Source of the DNA: Hoyosella sp. YIM 151337
GTDB lineage: Bacteria > Actinomycetota > Actinomycetes > Mycobacteriales > Mycobacteriaceae
DNA: 64,000 nucleotides
Direction: 5' to 3'
NCBI RefSeq assembly: GCF_026041215.1
Contig: NZ_JAPEIQ010000048.1
Coordinates: 1 to 64,000 of the forward strand
The position numbers were made by a program, and so were the translations under genes. Below are positions 37,311 to 45,010 of this stretch, piece after piece; within the stretch, counting starts at the first letter, position 1, and each line of letters starts with the position of its first letter. The notes under the pieces were generated by a model, which saw only the letters and a program-made list of their open reading frames with translations, searched no databases and had not been told where the DNA came from.

Positions 37311-38378
37311 ATGCCCCGCAGAACCCTGATCAAGGACTACCCGCATCGGATGGCGGGGCATTGCGGCTCTGGCGCGATGCGCGATCTTCTGCACTGGCAT
37401 GGTCTGGGGTGGGATGGACCGCCCGACGAAGGTCTGGTGTTCGCGCTCGGTGGCGCGGTGGGGCTATCCTACCTCCGGTCGAGCGACCTCGTCCCACCGC
37501 TGTACCTGGTGGGACGAGGTGCCGACTTCGAAGTCGATCTACCCCGCCGACTCGGCGGACAGGTCCACGTTCTCACGACCGACGATCCTCGCGAGGGATG
37601 GTCATGGGTTCTCGACGAGATCGAAGCAGGCAGACCCAGTCTGGTGTGGGGCGACATCGGTGAGTTGCCGTACCTGCGGGTCCAGTTGCGGATGAGTCGC
37701 CACGATATCGTCGTGATCGGTCACGACGAGGCCGAGGGGATCGCTTTTGTCGTGGACAATGACCGCGCCGAGGTGCAGGAGGTCCCGCTCGATGCGCTGG
37801 CTCGGGCGCGGTCCTCGAAGTCTTTCCCGGAACCGACGCGCCACTGCACCTACCGCATCATCTGGCCGGACGCGCTGCCAGACGTGGCGGAAGTAGCGGC
37901 AGAGGCATTTCGCCAGTCCGCGGCCAGTATGCGCCGCCCGTCGCAGCCCGGGATCGTCGATCTCACGACAGCGGCGGCCGGGGCCGAGGGCCTAGCTGCG
38001 GTCGTACAGCTGGCGGCCGACGTTCGGACCTGGGCCGATCTTCCGATAGACGACCTCGAGATCCTCCTGTTCAGCCTGAGCGCTTTTATCGAGAAGGCAG
38101 GTACCGGCGGCGGGCTGTTCCGCCGATTGCTCGCCGATGGCTGCGCGGATGTCGCACGCCTGACCGGCGACTTCGCCACCGCTCAACTCGCCGTCTCCGC
38201 CAGCCGTTGTGCGCAGGCATGGACCGAGACTGCACGTGCCGGTATCCGGCGCGACGTTGATGTGCGAGCGCGCGCGGCCGGGATGTCTTTGGCGGCTAGC
38301 CGGCTGCCAGAGCTGGAGTTGGACCTGGTCGAGTCCCTGGAGTCTGCTTCAAGCTCGCTTATGGCTGCAGATCGCTGA
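37311..38378 (+). CDS. BtrH N-terminal / DUF4872-like cysteine protein
   Basis: 355 residues. The opening YPHRMAGHCGSGAMRDLLHWHG, with a likely nucleophile Cys18, and the later RHDIVVIGHDEAEGIAFVVDN resemble BtrH_N, the N-terminal domain of the butirosin enzyme BtrH, an acyl-ACP:aminoglycoside acyltransferase with a papain-like fold. The helical C-terminal half resembles the DUF4872 domain usually fused to it. Family assignment is from memory of these patterns. In this operon an acyl-transfer or amide-forming role on a fatty chain would be consistent with the acyl-CoA ligase next to it. The gene follows the SDR by 49 bases, probably on the same transcript. Confidence 0.75.
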   Translation: MPRRTLIKDYPHRMAGHCGSGAMRDLLHWHGLGWDGPPDEGLVFALGGAVGLSYLRSSDLVPPLYLVGRGADFEVDLPRRLGGQVHVLTTDDPREGWSWVLDEIEAGRPSLVWGDIGELPYLRVQLRMSRHDIVVIGHDEAEGIAFVVDNDRAEVQEVPLDALARARSSKSFPEPTRHCTYRIIWPDALPDVAEVAAEAFRQSAASMRRPSQPGIVDLTTAAAGAEGLAAVVQLAADVRTWADLPIDDLEILLFSLSAFIEKAGTGGGLFRRLLADGCADVARLTGDFATAQLAVSASRCAQAWTETARAGIRRDVDVRARAAGMSLAASRLPELELDLVESLESASSSLMAADR

Positions 38379-38452
38379 CAGCCCCACTTTTCCCCGGACG
38401 CTCGGTCTCCGGATCGCTGTGTTCGAAGGCAACTCTCTCAACAAGGAATGCT

Positions 38453-40084
38453 ATGCAGAGCACGATGATGAACGTCCCGTTGACAACTGCGGCGATTCTG
38501 CGCCACGGCTCGAGTGTGCATGGCTCGGCAACCGTGCGGACCTTGCAGCCCGACGGGAGCGTGAAGGTCGCCTCGTTCGCCGAGATCGGACGGCGGTCCG
38601 CCCAGTTGGCCAACGCGTTGCGCGGTTGCGGGATCACAGGCGATGAGCGCGTCGCAACCTTTATGTGGAACAACCAGGAACATGTGGAAGCCTACTGTGC
38701 GGTGCCCTCGATGGGCGCGGTACTGCACACTCTCAATCTACGCCTCGCCTCAGATCAACTCGTCTACATAGGCAACCACGCCGAGGACCGGGTCGTGATT
38801 CTCGACGGAAGCCTGGTCCCGCTGCTGGCCCCCGTGCTGCCGCACATCACCAGTGTGCACACCGTCGTCGTGACCGGGGGGGTGGACCTCACCCCGCTGC
38901 ACCGTGACGGGCTCACAGTCGTGGGTTACGAGGAGTTCATCTCCGCTCAGCCCGAGACGTTCGACTGGCCTGACCTCGATGAGCAGTCAGCAGCCGCCAT
39001 GTGTTACACCTCCGGTACCACCGGGACCCCCAAAGGCGTCGCCTACAGCCACCGGTCGACCTACCTGCATTCGATGGCGGCCTGCGCCGCCGACGGACTG
39101 CGAGTCGGCTGCGATGACCGGATCCTCGCTATTGTGCCGATGTTCCATGCCAACGCCTGGGGACTGGTCTATGCCGCCCTCATGGCAGGTGCCGACCTTC
39201 TCATGCCTGACCGGTTCCTGCAGGCCGAGCCGCTGGTACGGCTCATCGATGCCCAGAAGCCAACCGTCGCAGGCGCGGTCCCGACGATCTGGAACGACGT
39301 GCTGAACTTCGTGGAGGCCAACCCCAGCTACGACATCTCCTCTCTCGGCCTGGTTGCCTGCGGTGGCTCCGCCGTGCCCGTTCACCTGATGGAGATCTTC
39401 GAGGAGAAGTACGGCGTACAGGTTGTCCAGGCGTGGGGAATGACCGAGACCTCGCCGCTGGCCACCGTCGCGCGTCCGCCGGCATCGCTCGACACGCAGG
39501 AGCGGTGGCGCCTGCGAGCCACTCAAGGCCGTCCGGTTCCAGGTGTGGAATTGAGGATCGTCGGCGACGCGGGCAATGAGCTCCCGCACGACGGCGAAGC
39601 CGTCGGCGAGCTGCAGGTGCGCGGACCTTGGATCACCGGCTCGTACATCGGCGAAGAGGATGACGGGGAGAAGTTTCAGGACGGTTGGTTGCGCACCGGC
39701 GACGTCGGTCGGATCGATGAACGCAGTTTCGTCACGCTGACCGACCGCACAAAGGACGTGATCAAGTCTGGCGGGGAGTGGATCTCCTCGGTCGAGCTCG
39801 AACTGCTGCTCGCCGGACACCCCGATGTGCTCGAGGCATCTGTGATCGGGGTGCCGGACGAGAAGTGGCAGGAACGTCCCCTCGCGGTGATCGTCGTACG
39901 TGACGGGCGCGAGCCCACACCTGCCCATCTGCGTGACTTCCTCGTTGGCAAGGTCGCCAAATGGTGGCTGCCCGAGCGTTGGTGCTTCGTCTCCGAGGTG
40001 CCCAAGACCTCGGTCGGCAAGTTCGACAAGAAGCGCCTGCGCTCCCTGCATGCCGAAGGAGAGCTTGCCGTCGTCGAAATCTAG
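38453..40084 (+). CDS. Fatty acid-CoA ligase (AMP-binding, AlkK-like)
   Basis: 543 residues. Adenylation motifs are clear: CYTSGTTGTPKGVAYSHRS (about residue 184), GMTETSPLATVA, WLRTGDVGRID, KSGGEWISSVELE and the C-terminal lysine region KTSVGKFDKKRLR. The N-terminus and motif style match medium-chain fatty acyl-CoA synthetases such as AlkK of alkane-degrading pseudomonads. It activates a fatty acid to acyl-AMP and then acyl-CoA. As the last gene of the cluster it would commit the alkane-derived acid to beta-oxidation or to an acyl-transfer reaction by the preceding BtrH-like protein. Confidence 0.9.
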   Translation: MQSTMMNVPLTTAAILRHGSSVHGSATVRTLQPDGSVKVASFAEIGRRSAQLANALRGCGITGDERVATFMWNNQEHVEAYCAVPSMGAVLHTLNLRLASDQLVYIGNHAEDRVVILDGSLVPLLAPVLPHITSVHTVVVTGGVDLTPLHRDGLTVVGYEEFISAQPETFDWPDLDEQSAAAMCYTSGTTGTPKGVAYSHRSTYLHSMAACAADGLRVGCDDRILAIVPMFHANAWGLVYAALMAGADLLMPDRFLQAEPLVRLIDAQKPTVAGAVPTIWNDVLNFVEANPSYDISSLGLVACGGSAVPVHLMEIFEEKYGVQVVQAWGMTETSPLATVARPPASLDTQERWRLRATQGRPVPGVELRIVGDAGNELPHDGEAVGELQVRGPWITGSYIGEEDDGEKFQDGWLRTGDVGRIDERSFVTLTDRTKDVIKSGGEWISSVELELLLAGHPDVLEASVIGVPDEKWQERPLAVIVVRDGREPTPAHLRDFLVGKVAKWWLPERWCFVSEVPKTSVGKFDKKRLRSLHAEGELAVVEI

Positions 40085-40261
40085 GAATCCTCTCTAGATC
40101 ATCGAGCACGGGTCCCTGCTCACATCGTGGGGTTAGGATCCGCGGCGGACAGTCCGACTTCGAGTACCTTGCCCGGCCTTAGTGGTCACGCCTCTCTTCA
40201 GTCACGCCGCGAACGCAGACCGGGTGGTGCGACATACCCCACGCTGAGTCAGCCGAGAACC

Positions 40262-40374
40262 TCGCAGGCCAAACCTCGACTGCCGCGCGATCACGGCCAC
40301 TTGGCGGCCCTGGATACTTCCTGCTGGTACCTGCGAAAATTCCCACCTGCAGTGCTGGCGGCGGTCCGGTTCGA
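40262..40374 (+). pseudogene. Tn3 tnpA fragment
   Basis: The translation [20 protein letters not shown] and onward corresponds to a segment of the intact TnpA at about 23,340-23,450 ([20 protein letters not shown]...). Only about 37 codons remain and they are diverged, so this is a relic from a second Tn3 transposon of the same lineage. Between the acyl-CoA ligase stop and this relic (40,085-40,261) I see no gene. Confidence 0.75.
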
Positions 40375-40375
40375 C

Positions 40376-41176
40376 CATCGCAAGGTGTGGGCGATGTGCC
40401 GTTGCGACGGGCACCCGGTGTCGCAGGCGACCGTGCTGCGGTGCCTGCGAGACGAGGGTCTGCTGCCGCCAGCCGCAAGGCTGCGTTCGCCGCCGAGCCC
40501 ACCGGCCCGAATCAGGTGTAGCGTTTGGACTTCAGTGAGTTCGAGACCACCGCTGGCGGGACGTGGCGTATCGCGGATTGCCGGGACTACTGGAGCAAAT
40601 ACGAGCATCCCTGGCATGTGTCGCCGACGGCGAACCAGCACGAACGCGATCACCGCGATCGAGCGCGCTTTGGCCGACTACGAGCAGTCGTACGACCACC
40701 CGCTGGCCGAAACGTGCCCACGCGAGCCCGGCCGTGGTCTCGAGCCCGCGGCGACGATCGTGACCTACAACGGCGGCCCGTTCCGGTCGTTCCGCTTCGA
40801 GGCGTTCGTCACCGCACACCCCGAACTGCGCCACGTCGGTACCCGAGTCAGGTCGCCGGGCCAGAACGGCTCGCGCGAACGCGGTTTCGGGTCGCTGAAG
40901 TACGAGCGACTGTTCCTCGAGGAGATCGATGACGTCTTGGCCGTGGTGAAGCACGCTGACGCCTACCGGGTCGAGCACAACACCGTCCGGCCGCACGAAG
41001 CCATCGCTTGGAACCGGCCGATCCAGATCCACCCTGGCCTGGTCGGCCCTCGGATCCCCAACTTTCCCCGAGACCGAAAACCTGCCAACTACTTGACACG
41101 GGACACGACGACGCAGCAGCGGCCTCGTCCAGGAGTGTTCGATCAACGGCTCTGGTATCCCTCACACCCGAATTGA
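40376..41176 (+). pseudogene. Degenerate IS3-family transposase
   Basis: Pieces of a common actinobacterial IS3-type transposase appear in more than one frame: HPVSQATVLRCLRDEGLLPP, then DFSEFETTAGGTWRIADCRD in another frame from about 40,525, then ITAIERALADYEQ onward to the C-terminus RVEHNTVRPHEAIAWNRP. At least two frameshifts (near 40,520 and 40,640) break it, and the second catalytic Asp of VTDNGGPF is changed to Tyr (VTYNGGPF). It is inactive. It abuts the tnpA relic on the left and the TetR copy on the right, marking an old rearrangement point. Confidence 0.82.
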
Positions 41177-41223
41177 GCCAGAGCCGTTGACCCGACCTCC
41201 GTACGTGCGGGCTTTTGTCGGTT

Positions 41224-41910
41224 TTACTTGCGGGTGTTGTGGTTGTGGTGGGCGGTGAGGAAATCGTCGACCAGGCGTGCGCAGTCGTGGTGGTCGATGC
41301 TGTGCAGCCCGGTGAGGCGAGCGAAGACGATCGGGCCCAGCAGCTGGATGATGACGAAGGTGGTGTCGAGGTCGCCGAGGTGGGCGCGGGCCTCAGGGCT
41401 GGTGAGGATGTGGTCGAACGGTTCGCGGTAGCGGCGGATGACCTGGGCGCGCAGGGAGGTGACCGCGCCCGAGTCAGGGGGTGCGCCGGGGTCGGGGGTA
41501 ATGGATCCCATGGCCAGCCAGGACAGGGTGGTCAGCTGGAGGGGAGCGTTCTCGATCAGGTCGGCTTGGGCGGTGAGCAACGCGATCAACTGCTCGCGCA
41601 CGGGCCCGTCGTCGGGTGGGGTGTCCACGCGTGGGAGTAGGCGTTCGAAGGTGGCCGCGAGCAGGTGGGTGCTGCTGCCGAAGTGCCGGTAGAGGGTGGT
41701 GCGCGCGACTTTCGAGGTGCGGGTGACCGCGTCGATGGTGACCGCGTCGATACCGCCGGTGGCCAGCAGATGGGTGGCCGCGTCGAGCAACCGTGCCCGC
41801 GAGCGCGCCAACCGCGGATCGGCCTGATCGAGATCCGCGTCCTGCTCGCCGGTGGCGGAGTGGGGCGCGGCGGGTCCGGTGCGGGTGTCGGCCTGGTCGC
41901 GGGTGGTCAT
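41224..41910 (-). CDS. TetR-family repressor of the adjacent MFS pump
   Basis: 228 residues from the ATG at 41,910, which has GGAGG about 11 bases upstream; an ATG at 41,928 is also possible. The N-terminal HTH reads LLDAATHLLATGGIDAV then TSKVARTTLYRHFGS. The C-terminal ligand domain is unremarkable. It is divergent from the MFS gene with a ~130-base shared promoter region, the usual layout for a drug-responsive TetR controlling its own efflux pump. A second, truncated copy is at 25,320-25,812. Inducer unknown. Confidence 0.9.
   Translation of the reverse strand: MTTRDQADTRTGPAAPHSATGEQDADLDQADPRLARSRARLLDAATHLLATGGIDAVTIDAVTRTSKVARTTLYRHFGSSTHLLAATFERLLPRVDTPPDDGPVREQLIALLTAQADLIENAPLQLTTLSWLAMGSITPDPGAPPDSGAVTSLRAQVIRRYREPFDHILTSPEARAHLGDLDTTFVIIQLLGPIVFARLTGLHSIDHHDCARLVDDFLTAHHNHNTRK
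41361..41731 (+). repeat. 371-bp direct repeat (copy 2 of 2)
   Basis: Partner of 25,442-25,812, same orientation and identical by eye. Here it lies inside the complete tetR gene. Confidence 0.88.
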
Positions 41911-42040
41911 GGTCGGGAAGACCTCCAAGGAAACGGGCGGCGGTGAATGTGTCCGATTTCGACTCTATCGCAACCACTCTCGCCTGTGATACTCATGGTA
42001 GCGAAGCGATACCGATGGTTTCGTCGGGTGGGAGGTGCCG

Positions 42041-43639
42041 GTGAACGCACCGGAAACGACTGACGGTCACAGTGTGCTGGCGCGGGCCGAATGGTGGATG
42101 CTGACGGTGTCGTGCCTGGCGGTGGCGCTGGTCGTCGCGGCGATGGCTGCACTGTATTCGGCGTTGCCGCTGATCGCGGTCGCGACCGGGGCGACCCAAT
42201 CGCAGCTGACCTGGATCGTCGACGGCTACACCCTGATCCTGGCGTGCCTGGTCCTGCCCGCCGGCGCGGTGGGTGACCGCTACGGGCGCCGCGTCGTGCT
42301 GATCGCGGGCCTGGCGGTGTTCTCCGTGGCCTCGGCGCTGCCGCTGCTCATGTCGGGGCCGGTGTGGCTGATCGCGGCCCGCGCGGCGGCGGGCGCGGGC
42401 GCGGCACTGGTGATGCCCTCGACCCTGTCGATCCTGACCGCGGGGCTGCCCGAAGCGCATCGCGGGCGCGCGGTCGGGGTGTGGGCTGGGGTCGCCGGGT
42501 CCGGTGCGGTGCTCGGGATCCTCGGCTCGGGACTGCTGCTGGCGCGGTGGTCGTGGGAATCGGTGTTCGTGGGACTGACCGTGGCCGGGGTGGTGCTGGC
42601 CGCGCTGGCGTGCACCATCGCCGAATCCCGCGAGCGGGAACACCCGCCGGTGGACTGGGTGGGCGCGGTGGCGGTGGCGATCGCGATCGCGGCGATCGTG
42701 TTCGCCTGCGTCGAGATCCCCGCGCGCGGCTGGCTCGACCCGCTCGTGACCCCCACCCTCGCGCTCGGTGTCGCCGCGGCGGTGGTGTTCGTGATCATGG
42801 AGTTGCGGGTCGCCGCGCCGCTGCTGGATGTGCGGTTGTTCGCCCGGCGGGGGTTCGGGGCCGGGTCACTGTCGGTGACCATCCAGTTCCTGGTCACCTT
42901 CGGGGTGTTCCTGCTGCTGGTGCAATACCTGCAATTGATCCTCGGGTACGGGCCGCTCGGTTCGGCGCTGGGCCTGGTGCCGATGGCGGTGCCGCTGGTG
43001 GCGATCTCGGTGATCGCGCCGTGGCTGTCGAGCCGGGTCGGGCTGCGGGCGATGACCGTCACCGGGCTGCTCGCCATCGCGACCGGACTCTTCCTGGTGA
43101 GCCGGTTGACCCTGGCCGCCGACTACCCAGACCTGTTGTGGCCGTTGCTGATCCTGAGCGCCGGGCTGGGATTGTGCACCGCCCCGGCCACCTACGCCAT
43201 CGTCGCCGACACCCCCGTGGCCAAACACGGTGTCGCCGCCGCCGTCAACGACGCCGCCCGCGAGATCGGCGCGGCCATCGGAATCGCCGTATCCGGCAGC
43301 GTGCTCGCCGCCGGATACACCCACCACATCCAACCCGCCCTGCCCCAGCTGCCCGAACCCGCTCGCGGCCCGGTCGCCGACTCCCTCGCCGCCGCCCTGC
43401 AGGTCGCCGACCGCGCCGGACCCGCCGCCCAGCCACTGGCCGAATTCGCCAAGACCGCGTTCGTACACGGCAGCACCCAGGCCGCGCTCGCGCTGGCGGC
43501 CATCACCGCGGCCGGAGCACTCGCGCTGGCCATCCTCGCCCCCGGACGCACACCCCGGCCCACCCCCACCACGACCACGACCACGACCACGACCACGGTG
43601 CGCGAACCGGCATCCACACTGCAGGACCCCCACAGCTGA
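42041..43639 (+). CDS. MFS multidrug efflux transporter (DHA2/QacA-EmrB type)
   Basis: 532 residues from the GTG at 42,041, with GGGAGG 5 bases upstream; a GTG two codons earlier is possible. About 14 hydrophobic helices are visible. Motif A-like GAVGDRYGRRVVLIAGL and the preceding LTWIVDGYTLILACLVLPAG are typical of proton-driven DHA2 exporters. The C-terminal cytoplasmic tail contains a run of threonines encoded by a hexanucleotide repeat. It is divergent from a TetR gene that probably represses it. Likely exports toxic organic compounds or biocides; specificity unknown. It may protect cells from hydrocarbon or solvent stress linked to the P450 cargo, but that is speculation. Confidence 0.9.
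   Translation: MNAPETTDGHSVLARAEWWMLTVSCLAVALVVAAMAALYSALPLIAVATGATQSQLTWIVDGYTLILACLVLPAGAVGDRYGRRVVLIAGLAVFSVASALPLLMSGPVWLIAARAAAGAGAALVMPSTLSILTAGLPEAHRGRAVGVWAGVAGSGAVLGILGSGLLLARWSWESVFVGLTVAGVVLAALACTIAESREREHPPVDWVGAVAVAIAIAAIVFACVEIPARGWLDPLVTPTLALGVAAAVVFVIMELRVAAPLLDVRLFARRGFGAGSLSVTIQFLVTFGVFLLLVQYLQLILGYGPLGSALGLVPMAVPLVAISVIAPWLSSRVGLRAMTVTGLLAIATGLFLVSRLTLAADYPDLLWPLLILSAGLGLCTAPATYAIVADTPVAKHGVAAAVNDAAREIGAAIGIAVSGSVLAAGYTHHIQPALPQLPEPARGPVADSLAAALQVADRAGPAAQPLAEFAKTAFVHGSTQAALALAAITAAGALALAILAPGRTPRPTPTTTTTTTTTTVREPASTLQDPHS
43568..43597 (+). repeat. Hexanucleotide repeat (ACCACG)5 in the MFS gene
   Basis: Five tandem ACCACG units encode a Thr-Thr run in the C-terminal tail of the MFS transporter. 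Gain or loss of units keeps the frame, so length polymorphism rather than on/off switching is expected. Confidence 0.8.
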
Positions 43640-43664
43640 TACTCACCGTGAAAGGGAGGTCGTC

Positions 43665-44174
43665 ATGACGGCCTACCACACCATCCTCGTCGACACCGAC
43701 GGCTCCGACCGCTCCTACCGGGTGATCGACCACGCCGCCGAACTCGCCCGCGCCAGCCACGCCCGCCTGCTCATCCTGTGCGCCCGCCACGACATCGACG
43801 CCCACACCCTCGGCCCCGACCTCGACCGGCTCGGACCCGACGCCTACCAACTCCGCGGCACCACCCCCACCGACACGATCCTGCGCACCGCCCGCCACCA
43901 CGCCACCGCCCACGGCGCCACCGACATCACCACCCACATCCTGGCCCCACCCACCCTGCACGCCCTGCTGCACCTGGCCGCCACCACCGGCACCGACCTC
44001 ATCGTCACCGGCCACCCCCACCGCCACCCGCTGCTGGCCCGCTGGCTACCCACCCTGCCCATCGAACTCGCCCGCCACGCCCACTGCGACATCCTCATCG
44101 TCCACGCCCCGCCCGACAATCCACCCCACCTGCCACCGAACCCCGCAGACCGGCACTCGACGACTGTCCCGTAA
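43665..44174 (+). CDS. Universal stress protein (UspA)-like
   Basis: 169 residues from the ATG at 43,665, behind GGGAGG. The N-terminus YHTILVDTDGSDRSYRVIDHA and the C-terminal HCDILIVHAP follow the UspA fold. The ATP-binding loop, normally G-x2-G-x9-G-[ST], reads GHPHRHPLLARWLPTLP, lacking the second and third Gly, so ATP binding is doubtful. Composition is unusually rich in His and Thr. It follows the MFS gene by 25 bases and is probably co-transcribed. Confidence 0.82.
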   Translation: MTAYHTILVDTDGSDRSYRVIDHAAELARASHARLLILCARHDIDAHTLGPDLDRLGPDAYQLRGTTPTDTILRTARHHATAHGATDITTHILAPPTLHALLHLAATTGTDLIVTGHPHRHPLLARWLPTLPIELARHAHCDILIVHAPPDNPPHLPPNPADRHSTTVP

Positions 44175-44189
44175 GCCGATCGGCCACCG

Positions 44190-44291
44190 GAACACCACGA
44201 TCCGCGGACTGCCGCCCAGCTCGCAGGTGTTCCGTAGAGGTGTTCCGCGTACCGTCCCGCTCAACCCCCGCTATCCGGAACAATTCCGGGT
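44190..44291. other. Probable res site of the Tn3 transposon
   Basis: The ~100 bases before the resolvase gene contain repeated and inverted GGAACA/TGTTCC elements: CCGGAACACCACG, GGTGTTCCGTAGAGGTGTTCCG and the palindrome-like CCGGAACAATTCCGGG. Arrays of paired resolvase half-sites directly upstream of tnpR are the rule in Tn3 elements. Exact subsite borders cannot be fixed by eye. Confidence 0.65.
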
Positions 44292-44912
44292 ATGGGTGAA
44301 CCGTTCCGCGTCGGATACTGCCGTTGCTCCACCGATGAACAAGACGTCGAGATCCAAACCGACCAACTCCTCACTCTCGGCGTTCCACGCGACCGGATCT
44401 TCATCGACACCGGGTTCTCCGGCACCACCCGCCGCAACCGCACGGGCCTCGACAACGCGCTCGCCGCAGTGACCTCGGCAGCGGCGGCCGTCAGCGGGCG
44501 GCAGGTCGTGCTGACCACAACGAAATTCGACCGATTCGCCCGCAACATGGCCGAAGCCGGAGAAATCCTCACCGACCTGCGCAAGCGCGATGTCCTGTTC
44601 GGGCTCGGCAGCTCCGTCTACGACTGGAACGACCCGTTCGGCAAACTCTTCCTGCAAACCCTGGCCATGGTCGCCGAATTCGAGGCCAACCTGGGCCACC
44701 TGCGCACCCGTGAAGGCATGGCCAAGGCCCGCGCCAAGGGCCGCCTCAAGGGCAAACAGCCGAAACTGCCTCTCGCAGCACGCAAAACGATCCACCGCCG
44801 CTACCACGACCCCGGCGACGACGCCAGCCTGGCCGACCTCGCCGAGGAATACAGCGTCGGTCGCTCCACCATCCACCGCATCATCAGCAGCCCCGCCCCA
44901 CCCCGCATCTGA
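44292..44912 (+). CDS. tnpR: Serine resolvase of the Tn3 transposon
   Basis: 206 residues. The catalytic domain starts FRVGYCRCSTDEQDVEIQTDQ (Ser nucleophile in RCST) and includes TKFDRFARNMAEAGEIL and the E-helix AMVAEFEANLGHLRTREGMA. A C-terminal HTH reads SLADLAEEYSVGRSTIHRIIS. It resolves the cointegrate made by the transposase at the other end of the element. The gene ends 42 bases before the right inverted repeat. It differs clearly from the resolvase at 16,286. Confidence 0.92.
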   Translation: MGEPFRVGYCRCSTDEQDVEIQTDQLLTLGVPRDRIFIDTGFSGTTRRNRTGLDNALAAVTSAAAAVSGRQVVLTTTKFDRFARNMAEAGEILTDLRKRDVLFGLGSSVYDWNDPFGKLFLQTLAMVAEFEANLGHLRTREGMAKARAKGRLKGKQPKLPLAARKTIHRRYHDPGDDASLADLAEEYSVGRSTIHRIISSPAPPRI

Positions 44913-44954
44913 CGCAAACCAGCGCACCGCCCGAGCCGATCACGACGGCATCGT

Positions 44955-45005
44955 CGCTGGTCCAGCCATATGTGTTGTTTTCCGCGCGATTACTACCGGA
45001 ACCCC
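44955..45005 (-). repeat. Tn3 transposon right terminal inverted repeat
   Basis: 51 bases that are the exact reverse complement of 22,089-22,139, ending CCGGAACCCC at the outer edge. Confidence 0.93.
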
Positions 45006-45010
45006 GAGAC
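45006..45010. repeat. Target-site duplication GAGAC (right)
   Basis: Matches GAGAC at 22,084-22,088. Joining the two flanks across one copy restores the continuous pre-insertion sequence upstream of the older tnpA. Confidence 0.93.

Larger units (their letters stand above)
22089..45005. mobile_element. 22.9-kb Tn3-family transposon carrying a CYP153 alkane-oxidation operon and efflux genes
   Basis: The element is bounded by 51-bp perfect inverted repeats (22,089-22,139 and 44,955-45,005; outer ends GGGGTTCCGGTAGTAATCGC) and flanked by the direct repeat GAGAC. It carries tnpA at the left end, with its 5' end facing the repeat, and a serine resolvase with a likely res site at the right end, so cargo lies between them. 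Cargo: a tetR fragment, an IS21 element, an araC-type regulator, a ferredoxin-CYP153-reductase set, a second P450 with accessory genes, an acyl-CoA ligase, degenerate tnpA and IS3 pieces, tetR, an MFS pump and a usp-like gene. Both core transposition genes and both ends look intact, so it may still be mobile. Confidence 0.92.
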
